This document shows positions 9,085 through 16,022 of a stretch of 20,192 nt of DNA, one piece after another. The notes beneath the pieces are model-generated. The model searched no databases. It was not told the DNA's origin and was given only the letters and a program-made list of their open reading frames with translations. The DNA is from Theristus sp. LFF4_11 (Eukaryota; Nematoda; Chromadorea; Monhysterida; Xyalidae), in NCBI GenBank assembly GCA_030248135.1, contig JASANC010003192.1, forward strand, positions 1-20,192, given 5' to 3'. The translations under genes were made by a program, and so were the position numbers. How positions within the stretch are numbered: position 1 is the stretch's first letter; each line of letters opens with the position of its first letter.

Positions 9085-9199
9085 CAGTGTCAGGTTTTGG
9101 GGGGTGGGTGTCGCGTGACCCCCCACCCCCCCCCCCACGCGGAGGTCTCGGGTGCTCTGGGGGGGTGTACCCCCCCACCCCCCCTCGTCTTCGGTACTG
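9085..9199. repeat. G/C-run terminal module, copy 2
   Basis: Homologous to 5165-5286; here it is the right end of the inner transposon and finishes CTTCGGTACTG at 9199. Confidence 0.7.
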
Positions 9200-9500
9200 T
9201 TACCGACTGATTTTAGGCTACGACAACATCTGCGATGAAGTTTTTGAGCGTCCCAAAGCTTGGCCTACCATTTCCGATGCAGATAAGGTGACGATTCGCC
9301 TCGCAGAGCGTCCGATTGTGCTCGCTGCTCCGTTTGCAAGCGCTACGTTGTCTGGTTGCTTGCTGCTTCGTGTCGTGTCGTCGCAACACCATCAGTCACC
9401 TCACCAACTACCAACCACCAAGGAATCTTTTGTCTGATGAAACTGTCACCTCACCAACTACAGCCAGTTTTCGGAGGCGTCTCAAAACACAGGAATATAA
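9200..9500 (+). repeat. Module C, copy 1
   Basis: Landmarks: GATGAAGTTTTTGAGCGTC, CAAAGCTTGGC, ATTTCCGATG, TAAGGTGA, TTGCTTGCTGCTTCG, GTGTCGTCG, ending in TCAAAACACAGGA. A second copy is at 11546-11800 and a partial inverted copy at about 10735-10800. The frame 9075-9437 is open through most of it but is not open in the other copies, so coding is not supported. Confidence 0.7.
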
Positions 9501-9549
9501 AAAAATTCATTCATTTGTCTTTGGTAAATTTTCTGCTGCATTGGAATAG

Positions 9550-10396
9550 ACAGGAGAGTCCGCCCAGCCGCCAGCACTCTTTGTTTTGTTTTGTTTTGTT
9601 TTGAAATATGTTCAACTGAATGTGATTGCGTTTTTGTTTTGAATCACATGTGCTCTTTTGTGCGACGTTTCGTGTTGTTTTCTTTTTTCTTGTATCTGGT
9701 GCAAGTGTGTGTCCATGTCACAGCTCTTTTTATCTCGCGTTTTTTCTGTGTGCTCTTGTGGCTTTTGTGTTCAGGGTATTCTTTTTGTTAACTAGCACTG
9801 TTACTTGCTTGCTGTTGCTCATCACTTGCTGTTGGCTGTATTTGGGATGGCACAGGAAAAACAAAAGCCCATAAACAAAAAAATAACAAAAAAAACAAAA
9901 AAAAGAAAAAAAAAGAAAAAAAAGAGAAAAAAAAACAAGAGAGAAAAACTGCGATGAAGAAAAGAAAAGCAACTGTGCCGTGTTTATTTTGCTTTCTCTT
10001 GCTTAATTTAATCGTGCCTGAATGTCAATCGTGGCCGTTGTGCGCTGTCTGATGTTGTCGGTTCGTGATCGCGCTATTTTATTTATTTCTTCTCTCAAGC
10101 TTCAATTGTGTTTGCGCGTTTTTTTAACATTCAATTGTTTCTGACTGTCGACGGTTGGTTTTATTTTGTGGATTTTGTTTCTTTGTGTGAATACCCGGGC
10201 AGTCATCTGCCCATTCGTTTGCATCGACTTTTTGCTTGCTTTCATTCATGCATTCACCAAGTTCATCAATAATCTTGTGTTTCTTTAGGTTTTTTTTGTG
10301 ACATCAATTGTGTTTGTTTTGCATAATGGAAGTTTTGTGAATGTGTTGATGTGAACTGGCCGTGAGGCATACAAATAAAATTGATTGATTGATTGA
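9550..10396 (+). mobile_element. T-rich insert ending in a LINE/SINE-like tail
   Basis: A stretch biased to T and TTTTG repeats (9581-9602) and an A-rich tract (9877-9940) ends in AATAAA (10374-10379) followed at once by TTGA repeated four times (10381-10396). A polyadenylation hexamer followed by a short tandem tail is typical of the 3' end of RTE- or CR1-type non-LTR elements and SINEs that use them. It has no match in the Rab30-intron relative, so it is probably a further insertion or an unrelated 3' fragment. No reverse transcriptase frame is visible. Confidence 0.35.
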
Positions 10397-10474
10397 TATC
10401 AGAAGAATTGATCGAATTTCAAGGCGGTATGTTTGTCTTCACTTTAGCATTAGTTTAGCTGGGGACAATTAGTG

Positions 10475-10680
10475 ACGTTTTGGAGGTCAAAACACAAGAA
10501 GAGGCATGGTGACGGTTTGGAAAAGGGGTAATTGAGGTCACCAAAACAAAATCTGCAAAGTTCCGTCATATGGGAGTCATTCGGGAGGCGCTTGCATATC
10601 ATATGTGGTTCTTCGGACTCCCTGATTGATTTAGCACAACTTTGATTTTTGAAATTTTTTTTTTAAAAATTTAAAAAAAA
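10475..10680 (+). repeat. Module R, copy 1
   Basis: Shared with 11787-11965: a (G/C)AAAACAC(A/G)AGA string, a TCATATGG-type string, TTCGGACTCCCTGA, then CAACTTT(G/C)ATTTTT and a poly(A/T) tract leading to the right terminus. Confidence 0.65.
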
Positions 10681-10720
10681 ATGACGATTTTTGTTTTTTT
10701 TTAACAACCCTAGCCCCCCC

Positions 10721-11022
10721 TCGGATTCATCGGAAATAAAAGCCAAGCTTTGCGACGGTCAACGTCAAAAACTTCATTCCAAAAGTTGTTCAAGCTTAAA
10801 ATCAATCGGCAAAACGGTCCAAAATCGACTGATGACGGTTGTACAAAGGTATTATCAAAGAAAGTTTTTGTTGAACTTTTGAACTTTCGAAAAATTGTGC
10901 CAAAAATGAGGTTTTCACTGCATATTGGAGGAAAATTTTTGAATTAAAATTAAAATTAAAAAAATCAGCAGTTTTGTTTTTTATTCAAACTGATTTTTTG
11001 TGATTTTTGTTTAACAACCCTA
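10721..11022 (-). mobile_element. Inverted, truncated relative of the hAT-like element
   Basis: Read on the minus strand from 11022 it begins TAGGGTTGTTAAAC, then poly(A/T), module M (10942 to 10801) and part of module C (10800 to about 10735). It stops where the outer element inserted; whatever followed now lies left of 5436. Its M-to-C junction has no insertion at the place where the 5653-9199 element sits in the outer copy. Only one terminus is found. Confidence 0.6.
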
Positions 11023-11142
11023 TTGATTCTCCTCCCTAGAAAAACAACTATGCCTTCAGTTCAGCAGAATCGATTTTCGTAGCGCTAACGACCAGACTCG
11101 AGTGCTCGACTTTCCGACATCCTCATCTCCCAATCACGTTTC

Positions 11143-11144
11143 AG
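11143..11144 (+). promoter_or_regulatory. Possible trans-splice acceptor upstream of Rab30 start
   Basis: CACGTTTCAG ends 26 bases before the ATG, a spacing and shape compatible with spliced-leader addition if the organism is a nematode. It could equally be an ordinary 3' splice site for a 5' UTR exon, or chance. Confidence 0.25.
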
Positions 11145-11170
11145 CCCAGCTTTGTGTTTTTGTCTCATCC

Positions 11171-14047
11171 ATGGAAGATTACAAGTATTTATTCAAAGTG
11201 GTTCTCGTTGGCAACGCTGGCGTTGGCAAAACGTGCCTTGTGCGACAGTTTACTCAGGTCGGTGGTGGGGTTAGAGATGTAAGGGTCAAAAAAAAAATTT
11301 TTTTTTTTAATTTTTTTTTTAAAAAAAAAAGTAAAAAAAAAATGAGCATTTTTTTTTATTTTTTTTTATTAAAAATTTTTGAAATTTTTTCTTTAATGTG
11401 CCCTGAAAATGCCGTTTTTGGCATAATTTTTCGAAAGTTCAACAAAAATTTTCTTTGACTTTACCTTGTCACTTAGTCTTCAACGCTGCAGGTGGTATTC
11501 TGGATTGATTTATCGACTGTTTTCAGCCTTGGTGAGTGATGATCGACTCGCGCATTGAAGTACTTGAGCGTCGCAAAGGCTAGTTCAACAAATTCCGATG
11601 TCGCTAAGGTGAGATAGAAGCAGAGAACTCACATTTACGCATCGTTTTTCAGGATCTCGAAAGGTGGAAATTGCACTGTCTGCCACTGCAAGCGTAACTT
11701 CGTTGGTTGCTCGTTGCTGTTTCGCCTCGTGTCGTCAGCGTGATCACACCGGTTTGTTGTGGAACTTGTTTCCATGTTATTTGAGGTGAATTGAGAGGCA
11801 AAACACGAGACGTGATGTCGTCGGTGGGAAAATGGGGTCGCCGAAACCAAGTCTGAAATTTTCACCCTCCTCCCATATGAGTGGGGGTCATATGGTAAGT
11901 CGGTGGCTCCTCAGATGGTGATATTCGGACTCCCTGAAAAATTCTGAACAACTTTCATTTTTAAAAAAAAAAATTTTAAAAAAAAAATTTTTTTTTTTAA
12001 AAAAAGAAAAAAAATAGAAAATTTTTTTTTTCTTGACATCTCTAGGTGGGGTGCGGTGTGGTTTTCTCGTTTTAGTTTTGCTGTTCGATGAAGAAAAACT
12101 GCTCGTTTATTTCGATTCAATTTGTTTCGGCGTTGTTGAAACTGAAACAGCGATTGTTGATTTGTATTTTTAATCTTCAGGGCATATTTCCACCGGGGCA
12201 AACTGCCACTATTGGTGTCGATTTCATGATAAAAACAGTGAAAGTTGGCGACGACAAAGTCAAGGTGAAGTATTCAATATTATTCTGTTGTTTTTAGCCC
12301 TTGTTGTTGTTTTGCCGTTGGCAGTTTTCTGAGAGCTGTATAAATTCACTGGATTCTCTCAATACAATTTTTTTGTAGTTCGTTTTGTAGACAGCGCATT
12401 TTGTAATCGAAAACGATTTTCCTGTTGTTGTCTTCCAAAAAACCAGCCTGCCCATGAGCAAGCACAAAGACGACCGTCGTCACCACGGCGACCTCTTTAA
12501 CTAGAGTTCAGGCTACACGGTTTTTTCAGACCGCCGCAGGTGTCTTGTGACATCTAAACTCAAAATTTTAGGTGTCTTGTAAAAACTTTCGGTGTCAAAA
12601 ACAAGCTGCCCAAAATGGCTCTCAACAGCATTGAGGATGCATAAAATAAATGTCAAATTTTGAGAAAAAGTCATCATTAGTACTATGTTTTTTATCGGTA
12701 GCAGACTTTGGCGATCAACTTTAATCCAAATACAGTGTTTTGAACTTCTTCGCGGAGCGAAGATGATTTTTAGAAGAAAGGGTTGCACTTGTTTCATCTA
12801 AAATTTTTAAGTGTCTCTGACGACTGATATCTGTGGCGTGCTTGGTGAGGGGAACAAAGTTTGAAAGTGATTGTGAAAAAATGACCTCATACAGTGCTTC
12901 ATACGATGAACCGGGCGAATGTTTGCTGTCAAACTTTGGTGTTTTTTCATTGCTTTTGTTCGCGTGCAGCTGCAAATTTGGGACACGGCCGGGCAAGAGC
13001 GTTTCCGCTCGATCACGCAGTCCTACTACCGCAGTGCCCATGCGATCGTTTTGGTTTACGACGTCGCCTGTCAACCGTCGTTCGACTGTCTACCGGAGTG
13101 GTTGGCCGAAATCGAGCAGTACGCAAATCGCAAGGTCTTCAAAATACTTGTCGGTTGGTGGTTTTCTTGGATCGTTTTTGTTTTGTTTTCGGAGACACTA
13201 CCTGTTTTCGGTTCGCCATGTGCTCTGCAAACAACAACCACAAGCGCAACACATTCGCGGGCGCAGGCAACAAAATCGACAAGGATGACGAGCGCGAGGT
13301 GCCGACGCGCATCGGCGACTCGTTCGCGGACGCAAACGGCTTCGACTGTTTCCTCGAGACGAGCGCACTGAACGCCACCAACGTCGACACGCTGTTCAGC
13401 GATGTGGCCGCGAAGTTGACGCACGACTTGAAATCGAACGAGTCCAGGTGAATCGGTGGAATGGCTGTGTCGAGACGAGTGCAATGATTGTGCGCAAGAG
13501 TTTGGGAAGCCGAAATGTTGAACCTGCTGTTCAATTGTTCGAGTGCTGCGCGCCGAGAGCTCGCACGGCAGTGACAGGGCTGCTGTTCGACGCTCTGCCA
13601 CAAATGGTGCGCGTTTGGGCGCATGCCAACGACGCAGCACCTGCTTTGTTGCTTGTTGTTGCGATTTTTAGACGATGTTTTTAGCCAGGGCTAACCCAGA
13701 GAAGCGTACAGAACGCCATTGAGTAGTGGCGCCCATCGAGTTTTCTCTGTCATTAAATGCATACACACCCCTCGGCGGGGCTCGATCCCCCGAGCGCACA
13801 GACTGCAGTCTAACGCACTACCACCAGGCCACGAGGGTGACAAATGCCTGCCGCGATACCAAGGCGCAGCAGCTTGCTTCCGGAGACACGCACACCACAC
13901 GCGCACATCGTTTTCTATGCTTGCAGGTACGACTCGCAACGACTGAACACGAGCGCGCAGAACGGCCAGTCATCCGGCACGGTGTCCCTTTGGCAGCGTG
14001 TCTCGAATTCGACCGGTGGCTGCTGCGCCGGCAGTAAACAACAATGA
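11171..14047 (+). CDS. rab-30: Rab30-type small GTPase, five exons, complete (218 aa)
   Basis: Exons: 11171-11257, 12181-12264, 12970-13153, 13267-13447, 13927-14047; all joins keep frame and introns are GT-AG. All Ras-superfamily motifs are intact: GNAGVGKT (14-21) for phosphate and Mg binding, switch I Thr39 in ATIGVDF, WDTAGQE (61-67), NKID (120-123) and ETSA (149-152). Rab30-like segments include GIFPPG after the first join, [10 protein letters not shown] and [12 protein letters not shown]. Two adjacent cysteines (C211, C212) near the end are the likely geranylgeranyl sites. Rab30 proteins cycle between GDP and GTP and act on Golgi membranes. The start has a CCATGG context. The first donor (GTCGGT) is weak, and a transposon sits just behind it. 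Length is close to the 203 aa of human RAB30. Confidence 0.92.
11272..12044 (+). mobile_element. hAT-like 773-bp element inside Rab30 intron 1
   Basis: Termini TAGAGATGT and ACATCTCTA are perfect 9-bp inverted repeats backed by poly(A/T). GGTGGGGT occurs immediately outside both ends (11264-11271 and 12045-12052), a perfect 8-bp target duplication. TAGAG fits the hAT terminal pattern. Inside, M (11371-11466), C (11546-11800) and R (11787-11965) appear in the same order as in the outer element. Without the insertion, intron 1 would be about 142 nt. The left duplication begins only 6 nt after the donor. No transposase. Confidence 0.8.
12265..12969. other. Rab30 intron 2
   Basis: A 705-nt intron with no embedded gene. 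GTGTC(T)TTG-type strings recur near 12541, 12571 and 12590, and an inverted GACTGA/TCAGACC-like ending suggests an old repeat between about 12505 and 12830, but boundaries are not clear. Confidence 0.4.
13684..13838 (-). repeat. tRNA-derived SINE-like sequence in Rab30 intron 4
   Basis: On the minus strand 13838-13768 is tRNA-like: acceptor-like ACCCTCG pairs with CGAGGGG apart from the end base, TGGCCTGGTGG resembles the polymerase III A box, and a perfect 5-bp stem with 7-nt loop (CGGGG/CCCCG around GATCGAG) sits at the T-arm. The anticodon arm is abnormal, a palindrome AGACTGCAGTCT leaving only four loop bases, so a working tRNA is unlikely. About 85 bp of non-tRNA sequence continues to GGGTTAGCCCTGGC, as in the body of a SINE. 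Confidence 0.45.
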
Positions 14048-14099
14048 TAATAATATTATTGTCTTTCGTTCAGTTCTCTGCTACTCAATGTAATCGCAG

Positions 14100-14260
14100 G
14101 CGTCGAAAGGAGATCAGATTTTTGGCGTGATGCGGCAACTGAGAATCGCGCCAGTGAGTCAACCGTGTCTCGCGGGGACACACGGGTCATTTCATTGATT
14201 TTGAATTGCCGCGTCAACCATGATGTGCTCACACATCTCGATGCGCGCATTGAATCGCAG
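14100..14260. repeat. Small imperfect inverted repeat in Rab30 3' flank
   Basis: TGATGCGGCAACTGAGAATC (14130-14149) is loosely inverted at 14194-14215, GATTTTGAATTGCCGCGTCA. A similar GATGCGGCAAATCA stretch recurs at 16777-16790 in an intron of the downstream gene, so this may be a small dispersed element. Confidence 0.35.
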
Positions 14261-14289
14261 AAGAACGAAAATCAAAGAGAATAATGATA

Positions 14290-14314
14290 AATAAATAAAC
14301 TATAATGCAATAAA
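14290..14314 (+). terminator. Candidate polyadenylation signals of Rab30
   Basis: AATAAA at 14290-14295, 14294-14299 and 14309-14314, giving a 3' UTR of roughly 260-290 nt after the stop at 14047. Cleavage position is not determinable. Confidence 0.5.
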
Positions 14315-14354
14315 ATGCAGCTGGTTTTGGAGGAGTATGGTAACTTTAGTGTTG

Positions 14355-14511
14355 GGTCCCGACACGATCTTCCTGCTTCGGCTCTACCTTTGTGCCTGTC
14401 GGAGCAAAATTATCGGAGATCAGAGCAGAGTCACTCAACAACTGGGAAAGATAGTTGTTGGTGATGATCCTTGGGGATCAGGCAAGTCTGCCAGAAGATC
14501 GTGTCGAGACC
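14355..14511. mobile_element. Short inverted-repeat (MITE-like) element, 157 bp
   Basis: GGTCCCGACACGATCTTC (14355-14372) and GAAGATCGTGTCGAGACC (14494-14511) are inverted at 17 of 18 positions. The right end and three further bases recur exactly at 8588-8608. No target duplication is evident. Confidence 0.5.
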
Positions 14512-15899
14512 AAACCGCATACGGTAAATACCGCACTTTGTGTGGCCATAGTTTCAGCGCTCGTGTGCGATAATAGAGTTGAAATCTATCAGACTGTGGT
14601 GATGACATCAGCCACGACAGGCCATGTGGCGTGCGGTGTTTGGTGTGTGTTGTGCTTGCGCCGCTTGTGTATTGTCGAGTTTTCCGATCGGTCTTGATAA
14701 ACCGACTTTACTTTTTCAGCTTTTTGTTGCAAATAATATTGCGCAGTCCGAGTGTCAGCTTTCATATTTCCTCGCCTCTTTGTTGTTGCTGTTTTTTTGT
14801 TTTTTTCTTTAAAAACATCTTTGTTATTTGATCAGTAATCCCAATTTTATAATTTTCATTCTTATTCACATTTTTGACGTCTATTTTGCCGAGACAAATG
14901 ATCATGTACTGGTGTGTCTTATTTTTCAAACTCCCTTTTTTTACTAATAATCTTGCTTCTCTCACTTTGTGACTTTGAATGCTGCTGCAGCTTCAGACGT
15001 TTTTTTAGCTAGCTGGTTGGTTGTTATAATAAAGTCCCAGTCTGACAGTCACAAACAAACACACAGGCACACACACTGAGACAGTGTGTCAGCATATACT
15101 TGCTGTGTTTGTACGTGTCTGTGCAACGTTAAGAGTTCAGACAAGGACGTTAGCATCAATCAGCCAATGATTCTTCGTTAATCGCAACAAAGCAAAACTG
15201 AGCCTAAGTATTCTGCTGTTCTGATGAACTGTATTTTGAAAAACATGAAATGCATTGCGAGAATTATTGCGTTCGTTCCTGTTGTGATTTTTTGGTGAAT
15301 GTTTTTTTTTGTGCTGCAACTTTCGACAAAGTATGAAGTATTTCTAAACTGACCAAATTAAATTATGATGAATCGTATTTATGGGATTATTTATTTATTA
15401 ACTTCTCCAATGGTTGTTGTTGTTCTGTGCAGCTGTGTTGTTGGTTACTTAGTTTTGAGTTTTTGAGAACTGATTTGAGTTCTACACGAAATGAACTGTT
15501 TGATTTGCACGAAGTTTTCACATAACCGTGTACTTTGTTGTACTTTCCTCAAGTCTCCTCATTTCAGTTCCGTTATTGTAAATAATTCTTTCTCTTCTTT
15601 TGCTGAGAGGTGTTCCTGTGATAAAGCAGTTTTTTTTTGGACTTTTGAATGTTGTAAACATTTTTTTTCTGCAGTTGTGATTTGCATTTGAATCAGACAA
15701 TCGTTTTATTCGCCTTCAAATCTCCTCAAGTGTTCATTATTGAATTGTACACAGGCTCACAACTGAGTAAAACATATGAAATTCAAATTCAGAGTGTTAT
15801 TTCTGTTTTTTTGTCGGGCCTACATTGGATATGAGATTATCCAAAGCATGCGTGCTTTTTCACGAGCATGCTAAATGTTGAAATCTGTGTGCAAGCGAA
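14512..15899. other. Intergenic region between Rab30 and the acyl-CoA dehydrogenase
   Basis: AT-rich, with a short GT/CA-rich hairpin-forming stretch at 15050-15115 (ACACACTGAGACAGTGTGT) and no supported coding exon. Open frames here have no recognisable protein character. Confidence 0.5.
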
Positions 15900-15900
15900 T

Positions 15901-15940
15901 TGACTCAACTGGCTCCCACCCAGCAAGATGCAGCCAATCA
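15901..15940 (+). promoter_or_regulatory. Possible proximal promoter: AP-1-like and CCAAT motifs
   Basis: TGACTCA (15901-15907) matches the AP-1/TRE consensus, and GCAGCCAATCAGCG (CCAAT at 15934-15938) matches the NF-Y type CCAAT box. They lie about 120 and 90 bases before the ATG at 16023. A near-identical GCAGCCAATCAGCG occurs in an intron at 18702-18715, which lowers its value as promoter evidence. Confidence 0.3.
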
Positions 15941-16022
15941 GCGCAGTGTGCTGCGTTTTGGATTCCGGCAAAACGGCGTTCGTCAGTTTTACGGTTTTTT
16001 ACCTTTCAACGTTTTCAAAGCC

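Larger units (their letters stand above)
5653..9199 (+). mobile_element. Inner nested element, 3.55 kb, 8-bp duplication TTACCGAC
   Basis: The left end CAGTACCGAAGGCGA and the right end, read inward, CAGTACCGAAGACGA match at 14 of 15 bases. The flanks are TTACCGAC at 5645-5652 and again at 9200-9207. The ends carry long G or C runs. Removing the insertion restores a continuous M-to-C junction, and the inverted relative at 10721-11022 shows that unoccupied junction directly. The interior holds the 1.03-kb tandem duplication, a foldback element and decayed repeats, but no transposase frame. An 8-bp duplication fits hAT-type insertion, although the fifth terminal base is A rather than G. Confidence 0.75.
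5444..10712 (+). mobile_element. Outer hAT-like non-autonomous element with 8-bp target duplication
   Basis: The left end TAGGGTTGTTAAAC and the right end, read inward, TAGGGTTGTTAAAA match over 13 bases. Both are flanked by GCCCCCCC (5436-5443 and 10713-10720). An 8-bp duplication and a TAGGG terminus fit the hAT superfamily (terminus YARNG). The order from left is: poly(A/T), module M (5524-5652), module C (9200-9500), a T-rich insert with a LINE-like tail, module R (10475-10680), poly(A/T). The same M-C-R order is seen in the 773-bp element of the Rab30 intron. Removing the nested 3.55-kb insertion leaves about 1.7 kb. No transposase frame is visible. The C-run duplication alone would be weak, but it falls exactly at both matching termini. 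Confidence 0.68.

Noticed and set aside
9075..9437. 120-aa ORF over module C
   Set aside because: The frame starts in the G/C-run terminus and is broken in the other module C copies; kept as a finding about possible coding ancestry only.
13071..13640. Long minus-strand ORFs (189 and 161 aa)
   Set aside because: They are antisense shadows of the GC-rich Rab30 exons 3 and 4.
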